Assembly (NCBI RefSeq): GCF_003096595.1 | Contig: NZ_QEKO01000003.1 | Span: 248,001 to 312,000 of the forward strand | Reading direction: 5' to 3' | Length of the DNA stretch: 64,000 bases | Origin: Pusillimonas noertemannii | GTDB lineage: Bacteria; Pseudomonadota; Gammaproteobacteria; Burkholderiales; Burkholderiaceae_B | Part shown: one piece after another, positions 16,218 to 23,644 of the stretch | Layout of the letters: each line of letters begins with the position of its first letter | Numbering within the stretch: the first letter of the stretch is position 1 | Notes under the pieces: generated by a model | What the model was told of the DNA's origin: nothing | Databases searched by the model: none | What the model saw: the letters and a program-made list of their open reading frames with translations, nothing else | Position numbers and translations under genes: made by a program

Positions 16218-17378
16218 TCAGCGGGTGGTGTTGCGGGTATTGATGAACAGCGAGTTGTAGCTGGGCAGCAGGTTGCTGATGAAGCGGTTCCAGCGGACGA
16301 CGGCGGCCGGATCCACGTAGACCACGTCCCGGGGCTGAAGCTGGAAGTCGTTGGCCAGCACGAATGCCGCGGGCGAACTGGCATCCAGGTGATAGATCTC
16401 GGGCAGTGCGTTCTCGCCACCCAGTTCATGCGGCATCTTGCGCACGACGTAGATCTGTCCCGGGTTCGAGGTCCAGGGATCGGGGCCGCCCGATTCCCCC
16501 AGGGCCTCGGTCAGCGACAGGCGGCCGTCATGCAGTGGCATGGAGCGGGGCGTCCAGACTTCTCCCATGACGAACACCTTGGTTTCATCCTGATTGAGCA
16601 CGCGCAGCAGGTCGCCGTTGGCAAGCAGGATGCGGTTGGGGTTGACGCCCTGGCGAGTGAGCTTGGGCAGGTCTATGTGTATGGTGTGTTCCGCGCGGGT
16701 CAGTTCGATCGACGAGCGGTCGGCCTCGGGGCCGAAGCCCCCCGCCCGGTTGATGGCCTCGGGCAGCGTCATGGGCACGTCGTCCAGTGTCTGCAGCCCC
16801 GGCACCCGCACTTCGCCATCCACGTAGATGCGGCCGTTGCGGTAGGCCTGGACGCGCACGGTCACCTGCGGGTCGTGCACGAATTTCGCCAGCCGCCGCG
16901 TCAGCAGCTCGCGGGCTTCGTTCTCTGTCAGTCCCACGATCTTGATCGGGCCGATGAAGGGAAACTGTATCGTTCCGTCCGGATTCACGTTGTAGCCGTT
17001 GCCGACGTCGGCCTGGGTCGTCGAGCCCATGCTGCGGTTCGACGTGGCCGGAGTCAGGCCCAGCTCTGGATGGCCCCAGACCACGATGTTGACGATGTCG
17101 TTACGGCCGATGCGATAGGCCTTGCGGGTGCCGAACAGCTTCTTGACCTCTTTGCCGACGCCTTGCGATGAAGCCTGGCGCTGCTGCGCTATCAGGTCCG
17201 CGGTAATGGGAATCAGGGCGCCCTCGGGTGCGGCATCCGCCACGGCCGAGTCCTGCCCCGCGTCCATGCGCATGCCGGGCGCCATGGCGCAGGCCGAGAG
17301 CAGGGCGGAGGCGGCCAGCACGGCAAGGACAGTGCGCCAGCCGGTTGGCGGGACGTGTTCGGGAGTCGAAGTCGTCAT
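16218..17378 (-). CDS. wza: Outer-membrane polysaccharide export lipoprotein Wza
   Basis: A 386-residue polysaccharide export protein. With the start at ATG 17378 (MTTSTPEHVP) a lipoprotein signal ends in LLSAC, giving lipidated Cys30. The mature part contains the PES domain (YRIGRNDIVNIVVWGHPEL, VNPDGTIQFPFIG) followed by SLBB-type beta-grasp segments (IYVDGEVRVPG; VFVMGEVWTP). The C-terminus VRWNRFISNLLPSYNSLF resembles the amphipathic helix that forms the outer-membrane pore of Wza octamers. It exports the finished polymer and pairs with Wzc across the periplasm. It is the first structural gene after the RfaH-like gene, with an ops-like element in its leader. An in-frame ATG farther upstream exists but would spoil the signal sequence. 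Confidence 0.94.
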   Translation of the reverse strand: MTTSTPEHVPPTGWRTVLAVLAASALLSACAMAPGMRMDAGQDSAVADAAPEGALIPITADLIAQQRQASSQGVGKEVKKLFGTRKAYRIGRNDIVNIVVWGHPELGLTPATSNRSMGSTTQADVGNGYNVNPDGTIQFPFIGPIKIVGLTENEARELLTRRLAKFVHDPQVTVRVQAYRNGRIYVDGEVRVPGLQTLDDVPMTLPEAINRAGGFGPEADRSSIELTRAEHTIHIDLPKLTRQGVNPNRILLANGDLLRVLNQDETKVFVMGEVWTPRSMPLHDGRLSLTEALGESGGPDPWTSNPGQIYVVRKMPHELGGENALPEIYHLDASSPAAFVLANDFQLQPRDVVYVDPAAVVRWNRFISNLLPSYNSLFINTRNTTR

Positions 17379-17426
17379 CAATGATCTTTGTGTTGGAAAA
17401 GAAAGTGCGCAATCCGGCGGACAATA

Positions 17427-17434
17427 GCTACCGC
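17427..17434 (-). promoter_or_regulatory. Candidate ops element in the wza leader
   Basis: On the minus strand, in the coding direction of the operon, the leader between the RfaH-like gene and wza reads TTGCGGTAGCTATTG. The core GCGGTAGC equals eight bases of the E. coli ops pause sequence (GGCGGTAGC...), which recruits RfaH to paused RNA polymerase. It lies about 50 bases upstream of the wza start. An RfaH/NusG paralogue is encoded directly upstream. Function is inferred from the match and its position. Confidence 0.5.
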
Positions 17435-17502
17435 AATGTTTGCGACGCATTGGCGTCGAACATCAGGGACATGCCGCTGCCCGGCGGCGGATCTGTTTGT
17501 GG

Positions 17503-17519
17503 GCGCCGCGTCGCGGCGC
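17503..17519 (-). other. GC-rich hairpin downstream of the RfaH-like gene
   Basis: A perfect 7-bp inverted repeat (GCGCCGC / GCGGCGC) with a 3-base loop lies just beyond the stop of the RfaH-like gene on the minus strand. No T-run follows, so it is not a standard intrinsic terminator. It may cause pausing or partial termination ahead of the ops-like element. Confidence 0.45.
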
Positions 17520-17524
17520 GGGGT

Positions 17525-18082
17525 TCAGGCGAGCTCCAACTGCTGCGGCTCGACCTTTACGGAGTGCTGCCTGCCCAGCAGGGCCAGCAGCACGACGATG
17601 CGTTTGGCCGAAACGGCCTGGACCAGGCCTTCGAGGCCCTCGAGGCCCGTATCTTTCAGGCGTACACGCCTGCCTGGCTGGATGTCGCCGATGGCGTGGG
17701 GTTCGGCCTGGCTGCGCCACGCCTCATAGCGTCGAATGGCGTCCAGGCTTTCGTCCGGCATGGTGGCCAGCTCGTCTCCAAACGCCACCAGTGAATGTAT
17801 GCCGCGCGTCGAGCGCAGCGGGGCGATCGACTGGTCTGCTCGCGCGGGCCTGACGAAAAGATAACGGGGGAACATGGGTTCATGGTGTTCGGCCGGCTGC
17901 TCGGCCGAGCAGGCCGCGCGCTTCACGGTTCGGTACATGGGCAGATAGGTCTGAAAGCCTTGTCGCTCCGCGTTGTCCTGAGCCACGCCTTCCTGGCGGG
18001 GCTTGGTGTACGCCACAACCCAGGGTCGCGGATCGTCGCGCAACCGTTGCCTGGGCCCGAGGTCTGGACTTTCAATCGGCAC
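17525..18082 (-). CDS. RfaH/NusG-like transcription antiterminator
   Basis: A 185-residue NusG paralogue. PWVVAYTKPRQEGVAQDNAERQG near the N-terminus is the NGN-domain start typical of RfaH (W-x-x-x-x-x-P/K-x-x-x-E), and FPRYLFVR follows. The C-terminal part, with IQPGRRVRLKDTGLEGLEGLVQ, fits the KOW domain. I chose the GTG at 18082 because an AAGGAG lies seven bases upstream and the resulting length matches the family; the ATG at 18145 has no convincing ribosome-binding site and would add 21 unrelated residues. It is the first gene of the polysaccharide operon and probably increases readthrough of this roughly 17-kb unit. General NusG is excluded by the family features and location. Confidence 0.85.
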   Translation of the reverse strand: MPIESPDLGPRQRLRDDPRPWVVAYTKPRQEGVAQDNAERQGFQTYLPMYRTVKRAACSAEQPAEHHEPMFPRYLFVRPARADQSIAPLRSTRGIHSLVAFGDELATMPDESLDAIRRYEAWRSQAEPHAIGDIQPGRRVRLKDTGLEGLEGLVQAVSAKRIVVLLALLGRQHSVKVEPQQLELA

Positions 18083-18590
18083 TCCTGTTCTCCTTGCGTG
18101 TTGCCGCCCCGGCAGGAAGCCACGGGGCAGCAGCCAATTTATCATCGGGGATCAGTGCGCCTGTAACAAACAGCATGTGTTTACAACGGAAAGGCGGGAC
18201 GGGCCCGCTGCAGAAGGCAAGGACTCTTATGCAGTTATTTCCCGCCCTTATGACAAAAAGACGAGGTGGGCGGACCGAGGTTGTTACCCGTGCCCGGCTG
18301 GCTGGGATGGCGTGCCGAACCACGCGCGGCTCCGCTCCGCGCCCGGCCCTGTGGCGATCTTGCGACGCCTTGTCCAGCCAGTCTCCATCGATGTGCGCGG
18401 GCATTCCATGTGACAGGGGGTGTATGGTATTCTGTTGAAAAGAAACGATATGTCACGCGCCGAAAAGAACGCGTCACAAGGTTGTCAAGAGCCGGGGGTT
18501 GCGGGCCGGCTTGTAGTGGTTGCGTATTGTTGCGCAAGCTATGCTTTGGTAGCCGGCAGCGCCGCCCTTTCTTTTTGCGGGTTCAACGCC
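18083..18590. other. Intergenic region with the probable promoter(s) of the polysaccharide operon
   Basis: About 500 bp without a convincing gene, between the divergent RfaH-like gene and the small membrane-protein gene. It must hold the promoter of the leftward operon. The clearest structure is a gapped dyad at 18162-18185 (TGTAACAAACA, then TGTTTACA after a short spacer), 80-100 bp upstream of the RfaH-like start, which could be an operator. No sigma-70 boxes stand out clearly on either strand. The open frame running through 18420-18590 in phase with the downstream gene could extend that protein at its N-terminus, but I see no good start signal there. Confidence 0.4.
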
Positions 18591-18863
18591 ATGCTTACAT
18601 CTCAAAAGACCTACCCCGGTTCCGTCCATCCCGAGCTCAAATACGCCATGCGCGAGAACCTCATACGTTTGTCGCTACATTTCCTGGCCGGCATCATCCT
18701 GGGTGCATTTCTGCTGCCCGAAGGGGCAGGCATTGCGCTGGCCGCCGCTGCCGCCGCGGCAGGCGTCAAGGCCTTTTACGACTATCTCAAGCAGGGCGTC
18801 GACATCGCCGCCTGTATCAGCCTCGTGGCCGGTACGCTGGTCGTCATGCTGGCCGCCAGCTAA
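18591..18863 (+). CDS. Small hydrophobic membrane protein, unknown function
   Basis: A 90-residue protein starting MLTSQKTYPG. A soluble N-terminus of about 25 residues (SVHPELKYAMRENLIR) is followed by three hydrophobic stretches, around residues 27-40, 44-58 and 73-89, so it is probably an inner-membrane protein. I do not recognise a family. The open frame extends upstream to 18420 with another hydrophobic segment, so the true start is uncertain; the ATG at 18591 is chosen because it begins the part that looks most protein-like. It is convergent with the DUF2007-like gene, and a large palindrome lies between their ends. Confidence 0.55.
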   Translation: MLTSQKTYPGSVHPELKYAMRENLIRLSLHFLAGIILGAFLLPEGAGIALAAAAAAAGVKAFYDYLKQGVDIAACISLVAGTLVVMLAAS

Positions 18864-18915
18864 GGGCCAAGAGCCGGGGCGCCAAACAGGCTGTTCTTCA
18901 GCAGCAGGCCCTGGG

Positions 18916-19071
18916 GTCCCGTTTGAGTAGTTCGAATACTTATCTTCGGCGCCTGAACACGCCATACTGCGTTGCAAATCCTCGCGATAGCTACGGCTAT
19001 CGCTGTGGTTTGCGCCTTGTCTGGCGCGCTCATGCATCCGAATATAAGTATTCGAACTAATCAAACGGGAC
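18916..19071. repeat. 156-bp imperfect palindrome with 28-bp terminal inverted repeats
   Basis: The ends 18916-18943 and 19044-19071 are inverted copies matching at 27 of 28 positions (left arm begins GTCCCGTTTGAGTAG). The interior also folds on itself around a centre near 18994 (CGATAGC TACG GCTATCG), with partial matches in between. There is no coding potential and I see no flanking target duplication. It lies between two convergent genes and ends one base from the stop codon of the DUF2007-like gene, so it may work as a two-way terminator. A MITE-like or REP-like mobile origin is an alternative. Confidence 0.85.
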
Positions 19072-19072
19072 A

Positions 19073-19345
19073 CTAGGCAGTATCGGGCGCGGCCTCGGGG
19101 CCGGGGTCTGCCGCCGTCTGGCCGGCATCTTCCATGAACGTGGCAAGCAACTGCCTTGCCGTTTCCACCTGATCCGCCCGTACCAGCAATACCTGGGCGT
19201 TGAGGCTGTTCGAGACCGGCCCGGGATACATGGAGCTGAATGCGCCTCCTTGCATCACGAAGTCGATGCCGTACGCCTGCATCATTGATGTAATGACCAC
19301 CGCTTCGGATTCAGAGCGCGGGGTGTAGACGGGTGTCATATCCAT
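19073..19345 (-). CDS. DUF2007-like small protein
   Basis: A 90-residue soluble protein starting MDMTPVYTPRSESEA. The pattern, with VYTPRSESEAVVITSMMQAYGIDFVMQ and then LLVRADQVETARQLLA, resembles DUF2007 ('putative signal transducing protein') domains, which are ferredoxin-like and have no proven function. An AGGAG five bases upstream supports the ATG at 19345 over the ATG at 19378. The C-terminal 20 residues are Ala/Pro/Asp-rich and probably disordered. The gene is divergent from the amidase gene and single in context. Confidence 0.7.
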   Translation of the reverse strand: MDMTPVYTPRSESEAVVITSMMQAYGIDFVMQGGAFSSMYPGPVSNSLNAQVLLVRADQVETARQLLATFMEDAGQTAADPGPEAAPDTA

Positions 19346-19546
19346 GTCTTCTCCTGGCACAGGCAAGCGATGCCCCATATTATCCCGGCCTGTCGCCGGA
19401 TGCCCATGATCGGCATGCAGGAAAACCCTCGTGTGAAGGTTCGTGTATTGAATCAGAAAGGGTAAACGGCTTTAATCGATGAAGTCGTTTTCACGGCCCG
19501 CCTTTGCGGCGGCGCTTTCAGCTTTCAATACCCCCAGGAGGCAGGC

Positions 19547-21043
19547 ATGGCATATTCATTTCCCGATCAGAATGGCTTGAGATTCATAGGCGACGAGCTT
19601 GGCATGGAGCTGACCCAGGCGGAAGCCGACAGCTATCACGAGTATCTCAGTGCCCTGACACCGGCTTTTCGCATGATAGAAAAGCTGCCCGACCTGGCCC
19701 CTGAAGTGAAGTACCCACGCACGCCGGGCTATCAGCCCGAAGGCGCGGATAATCCGCACAACGCCTGGTATTACAAGACCAGCATCAAGGGTGCTCCGCG
19801 GGGCAAGCTGCGCGGCAAGCGCATCGCCGTCAAGGACAACGTGCTGGTGGCGGGCGTGCCCCTGACCAATGGCGCCTCGGTGCTCGAGGGCTATGTGCCC
19901 GACACCGATGCCACCATCGTGACCCGCATGCTCGATGCCGGTGCCGAAATCGCGGGCAAGTCGGTGTGCGAATACCTGTGCTTTGCCACCAACAGCGCCA
20001 CGGCCTCCACGGGGCCGGTGGACAACCCCCGCGCGCCCGGCCACACCACGGGCGGGTCCAGCAACGGCAGCGCGGCGCTCGTGGCCGCGCGCGAAGTCGA
20101 CATGGCCATCGGCGCCGACCAGGCGGGCTCCATACGCATGCCCGCCTCGTTCTGCGGCATTGTCGGGCACAAGCCCACTTACGGGCTGGTGCCTTATACG
20201 GGCGTTCTGGGCATCGAATACTCCTTCGACCACGTCGGCCCCATGGCCGATACCGTGCAAGAGTGCGCGCTGCTGCTCGAGGTCATTGCGGGCGACGACG
20301 GCATCGACGGCCGCCAGAAGGGCGTGCGCACCCAGCCCTATACCAAGGCCCTGGGCAAGGGCGTAAAGGGAATGCGCATAGGCGTCGTACAGGAAGGGTT
20401 CGGGCGCCCCGAGTCCGAAGACGGCGTCGACAAATCGGTGCGTGCCGCGGTCAAGCGCCTGCAGAAGCAGGGCGCAACAGTCGACCTCATATCCATCCCG
20501 TGGCACAACATAGGCTCGGCGCTGTGGCTGCCCATCGGTATCGAAGGCTCGTACTACAACATGGTGCACGGGCACGGCATTACCTATGGCGCCAATTCCG
20601 CTTATTCGCTTTCATTCATGAGGGCCATGGCGGCCTGGACGCAGCACGCCAACGAGCTGGCGCCCACCATCAAGGGCTCTTTGCTTACCGGCGCGGTGCT
20701 GCATCAGCACGGCGGCCGCCTGTACGCCAAGGCGCGCAATCTCGTGCGGCGCCTGCGCGCCGAGTACGACGCCTGGCTTGAACAATACGATGTGCTGGTC
20801 ATGCCCACCACTCCCATGACGGCAACCGAGCTGGTGTCCGAATACGCGTCGCCCAAAGAAGTGCTTGAAGCCAGTTGGGGGCCGCTCAACAATACCTGCC
20901 CGTTCGACCTGACCGGGCATCCCGCCATCTCGGTATGCTGCGGCCTGTCCGACGGCAAGCCGGTGGGGCTGATGGTGATAGGACGCCATTTCGAAGACGC
21001 CACGGTATTCCAGGTTGCCGATGCCGCGCATCAGCAGCAATAG
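19547..21043 (+). CDS. Amidase signature family hydrolase
   Basis: A 498-residue amidase, full length for the family. The Ser-cisSer-Lys triad is visible as K96 (IAVKDN), S171 (GHTTGGSSNGS) and S195 (DQAGSIRMPAS). It hydrolyses a carboxamide or related C-N bond in the cytoplasm, as there is no signal peptide. An AGGAGG lies just before the ATG. It is next to the GntR regulator and the meta-cleavage operon, so it may release an aromatic acid from an amide for that pathway; this link is inferred from position only. It is not GatA: no gatB/gatC is nearby and the N-terminal region of about 90 residues differs. Confidence 0.88.
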   Translation: MAYSFPDQNGLRFIGDELGMELTQAEADSYHEYLSALTPAFRMIEKLPDLAPEVKYPRTPGYQPEGADNPHNAWYYKTSIKGAPRGKLRGKRIAVKDNVLVAGVPLTNGASVLEGYVPDTDATIVTRMLDAGAEIAGKSVCEYLCFATNSATASTGPVDNPRAPGHTTGGSSNGSAALVAAREVDMAIGADQAGSIRMPASFCGIVGHKPTYGLVPYTGVLGIEYSFDHVGPMADTVQECALLLEVIAGDDGIDGRQKGVRTQPYTKALGKGVKGMRIGVVQEGFGRPESEDGVDKSVRAAVKRLQKQGATVDLISIPWHNIGSALWLPIGIEGSYYNMVHGHGITYGANSAYSLSFMRAMAAWTQHANELAPTIKGSLLTGAVLHQHGGRLYAKARNLVRRLRAEYDAWLEQYDVLVMPTTPMTATELVSEYASPKEVLEASWGPLNNTCPFDLTGHPAISVCCGLSDGKPVGLMVIGRHFEDATVFQVADAAHQQQ

Positions 21044-21051
21044 GCTGTCTT

Positions 21052-21076
21052 GCGGCCGGCTGGTGTAGCCGGCCGC
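21052..21076. terminator. Hairpin between convergent amidase and GntR genes
   Basis: A perfect 10-bp inverted repeat, GCGGCCGGCT and AGCCGGCCGC with a 5-base loop, starts 8 bases after the amidase stop. Only short T-runs follow, so it is a probable but not classical terminator for the rightward amidase gene. It also lies beyond the end of the leftward GntR gene. Confidence 0.5.
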
Positions 21077-21146
21077 TTCGCGCTGTTCTTGCAGGGGTTG
21101 ATTTTGCGTGCCATGCGGCATGGCGGGCCGGCGCTTGCCGGCGGCG

Positions 21147-21878
21147 TCAGCCGGTAAAGAGTTCGGCCGGCAGGTGCTTCATGGCTTCGTAGGTCATGCC
21201 TATGTGTTCCGAAAGCACCCGGCAGGCGGTTTCGGAATCATGCGCCAGGGCGGCGTCGAGTATGGCCTGGTGCTCGCTGTGCACGTCGCGCGGAATGGGC
21301 TTGCGCATGATGGCCAGGCGCCGATAGCGCTCGGCCTGCTGATACAGAATGCCCAGAAAGTGTCGGATCCAGGGCGATGTACAGGCGCTGATCAGCGCCT
21401 GATGGAATTCACGGTTGCGTTCTTCCCATTCGTCGAAGTGGTCGGCGGGCGTGCCGTCGAGCCGTTTTTCGGCGCGATCGAGCCGGTGGAAGGCGGCAAC
21501 CAGCTGGCTTTCCCAGACGTCGTCGCCATGGCGCATCGATTGCCGCAAGGCCTCGCACTCGAGCAGGATGCGGGTTTGGGTGATGTCGCGGAAGTCGGCC
21601 ATCGACATGGGCTTTACGTGGAAACCGCGCTGGTCTTGCGCCACCACCAGAGCGTCGGATACCAGCAAGGCCAGCGCCTCGCGCAGCGTGCCGGCGCCCA
21701 CCCCGTATGAATCCTTGAGGTGCTCGACCCTGAGCCTTGCGCCCGGCGCGAGCCTGCCTTCGATGATGTCGCGGCGCAGGCTGCGATAGGCCGTGCCGAC
21801 CAAAGTCTTGGATGTGCCGCCAGAAACCGGCTCGGGGTCGGCCACCAGGGGCAACGCGGATTCAACAGGACGATCCAT
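21147..21878 (-). CDS. GntR family transcriptional regulator (FadR/FCD subfamily)
   Basis: A 243-residue regulator. The N-terminal winged-helix domain (YRSLRRDIIEGRLAPGARLRVEHLKDSYGVGAGTLREAL, residues about 31-70) is followed by DFRDITQTRILLE, the start of an all-helical FCD ligand-binding domain with the usual metal/carboxylate-binding histidines (EFHQAL, SEHQAIL). FCD proteins usually sense an organic acid intermediate and repress a divergent catabolic operon. The gene is divergent from the dioxygenase operon with a 177-bp gap, so it is the likely local regulator of the meta-cleavage genes. Confidence 0.88.
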   Translation of the reverse strand: MDRPVESALPLVADPEPVSGGTSKTLVGTAYRSLRRDIIEGRLAPGARLRVEHLKDSYGVGAGTLREALALLVSDALVVAQDQRGFHVKPMSMADFRDITQTRILLECEALRQSMRHGDDVWESQLVAAFHRLDRAEKRLDGTPADHFDEWEERNREFHQALISACTSPWIRHFLGILYQQAERYRRLAIMRKPIPRDVHSEHQAILDAALAHDSETACRVLSEHIGMTYEAMKHLPAELFTG

Positions 21879-22055
21879 AGCGATATAAGGGCAGAAGGCC
21901 GGATTGGCCGTATGTTCAGGCTATTCTACATGAATCGCGCTGTTTATTTATATTTTATTTAAATCTCGATAAAATGAGTTGACGCCGATATTTTGAAGAA
22001 TTATCCTAAGCAACAGGAAACGATGGGCCGTCCACGGCGGCACAAGGAGACAACA
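21879..22055 (+). promoter_or_regulatory. Divergent promoter region of the meta-cleavage operon
   Basis: This 177-bp gap separates the GntR regulator from the dioxygenase operon. It contains a conspicuously AT-rich block (around 21935-21985, with TATTTATATTTTATTT), unlike the surrounding GC-rich DNA, and is the expected site of both promoters. An ATGT...ACAT dyad near 21912-21933 is a possible GntR half-site pair. An AAGGAG at 22044-22049 fixes the GTG start of the dioxygenase. Confidence 0.5.
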
Positions 22056-22919
22056 GTGATTCATCTGCATGACATCCGTTATGTCAGGTTGGGTACGCCC
22101 GATCTGGACACCGCAGTGAAGTACGCGACCGATCTGCTGGGCTTGGGGGTGGCGCGCCGCGACGGCAAGGCGGTCTACCTGCGCTCCGACAGCCGTGACC
22201 ACACCCTGTGTTATTTCGAGGGCGATCCGCAAGACCATACCGCGGCGTTCGAGGTGGACACCGCCGAAGAGCTCGACAATGCGGCGGCCGTGCTCGAGGC
22301 CAAGGGGTACAAGGTCGTCCGCGGCACGGCCGAGCAGGCCGAGCAGCGCTACGTGCGCGAATTCATCAATTTCAAGGACCCGTCCGGCAACAGCATCGAT
22401 CTCGTCCATGCGCCGCATCACAGCGGGCGCCGCTACTTCCCTTCGCGCGATGCGGGCATTACAGGCTTCAGCCACATCGGGCTGCGCACCCTCGATGGCC
22501 GGCGCGACGAAGCCTTCTGGACGAGCCTGCTGGGCGCCAAGGTCAGCGACCGCATCGGCGAGGCCCCGTTGCTGCGCATCGATGAAGTGCACCACAAGAT
22601 CGCGCTGTTCCCTTCCACCTATCCGGGCGTGCAGCACATCAATCACCAGGTCGAAAGCGTCGACGATGTCATGCGGGCCTACTACATCATGCTCGAGCGC
22701 AACATACCCATCAAGTTCGGTCCGGGGCGCCATCCTACTTCGGGGGCGATCTTCCTGTATTTCGAAGGCCCCGACGGCATGATCTACGAATACTCCACGG
22801 GTGTGCGCCTTATTACCGAAGAAGACGAAAAAACCTATCGTCCGCGGGCCTTCCCGGCGATACCCTCGTCTTTTTGCATGTGGGGCGCCAAGCCCGACAT
22901 CCCGGAGTTCAAGACATGA
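22056..22919 (+). CDS. Extradiol ring-cleavage dioxygenase, type I (VOC superfamily)
   Basis: A 287-residue two-domain vicinal-oxygen-chelate dioxygenase. The 2-His-1-carboxylate iron ligands are H140 (GFSHIGLRT), H197 (INHQVESVDDV) and E245 (GMIYEYSTG). It opens a catechol-type ring next to the diol using O2 and Fe(II). The GTG at 22056 is preferred because an AAGGAG stands six bases upstream; an upstream ATG at 21993 would add 21 residues not typical of the family. The next gene is a class II aldolase-type decarboxylase, the partner found with 3,4-cleaving dioxygenases for 2,3-dihydroxybenzoate or 2,3-dihydroxy-p-cumate. So a carboxylated catechol is the probable substrate. The stop overlaps the next start (ATGA). 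Confidence 0.85.
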   Translation: MIHLHDIRYVRLGTPDLDTAVKYATDLLGLGVARRDGKAVYLRSDSRDHTLCYFEGDPQDHTAAFEVDTAEELDNAAAVLEAKGYKVVRGTAEQAEQRYVREFINFKDPSGNSIDLVHAPHHSGRRYFPSRDAGITGFSHIGLRTLDGRRDEAFWTSLLGAKVSDRIGEAPLLRIDEVHHKIALFPSTYPGVQHINHQVESVDDVMRAYYIMLERNIPIKFGPGRHPTSGAIFLYFEGPDGMIYEYSTGVRLITEEDEKTYRPRAFPAIPSSFCMWGAKPDIPEFKT

Positions 22920-23644
22920 CGCAGTCCGCTTCCAAGCCGGTCGCCCGCGCCGCGCAGCAGCAGCTCGTCCGCCTGGCCGCCCGCGCGCTTGCCCGCGCCA
23001 ATCTGGTTCATGCCTATGGCCATTGCAGCATGCGGCTCGACGAAGGGCATTTTCTGGTTTGCGCGGCCAAGCCCATGGGCCTGATCCGAGATGATGACGA
23101 AGGCACGGTGGTCGGCGTCGAAGGCGAACTGCCCGAGGGCGTGCTGGGCGAAGTGCGCATTCATCAACAAATATACCAGCGCCGTCCCGAGGTGGGGGCG
23201 GTCGTGCGCAGCATGCCCCGCGACGTCATGACCTTGTCGGCGGCGGGCATCACACCGGCCCCAAGGCACGGAATGGGCGCTTATTTTTCGCCTGGCGTGC
23301 CCTTGTGGGACGACGTCCAGCTGATCCGAAGCGAACAGCAGGCCTGCGGCGTGGCCGAGGCCATGGGTGCGGGGGCCGCGGTGGTCATGCGGGGCAACGG
23401 CGCGGTGGTTGCCGCTGAGTCGCTCGAAAAGACCGTGGCGCTTACCTGGTATCTGGAAGACGCGGCTCGCATCGAGCTGCAGCTGCGCAGCGCCGGGCTG
23501 GCCTCCAACGACGGCATCCTGTCGCACCAGGCCGCCCAGCAGCGCGCCACCAGCGCCGGGCGCATCTTCGAACGCATGTGGGAATACCTGATTGCCGGCG
23601 ATATCCAGTCGACCGGCGCCTTTATGAACGAGAAAGCACAATGA
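22916..23644 (+). CDS. Class II aldolase/adducin family protein, probable ring-cleavage-product decarboxylase
   Basis: A 242-residue protein of the class II aldolase/adducin family. It has the N-terminal NLVHAYGHCSMRL motif that resembles the zinc/substrate loop, and a conserved histidine near residue 87 (VRIHQQIYQRRPEVGAVVRS), although the usual H-x-H zinc pair of true aldolases is not clear. CmtD/DhbB-type members decarboxylate 2-hydroxy-3-carboxymuconate semialdehydes. Here it sits between an extradiol dioxygenase and 2-hydroxymuconate-semialdehyde dehydrogenase, exactly where such a decarboxylase is needed. It overlaps both neighbours by 4 bp. The functional call combines family and context and has not been shown for this protein. 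Confidence 0.72.
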   Translation: MTQSASKPVARAAQQQLVRLAARALARANLVHAYGHCSMRLDEGHFLVCAAKPMGLIRDDDEGTVVGVEGELPEGVLGEVRIHQQIYQRRPEVGAVVRSMPRDVMTLSAAGITPAPRHGMGAYFSPGVPLWDDVQLIRSEQQACGVAEAMGAGAAVVMRGNGAVVAAESLEKTVALTWYLEDAARIELQLRSAGLASNDGILSHQAAQQRATSAGRIFERMWEYLIAGDIQSTGAFMNEKAQ

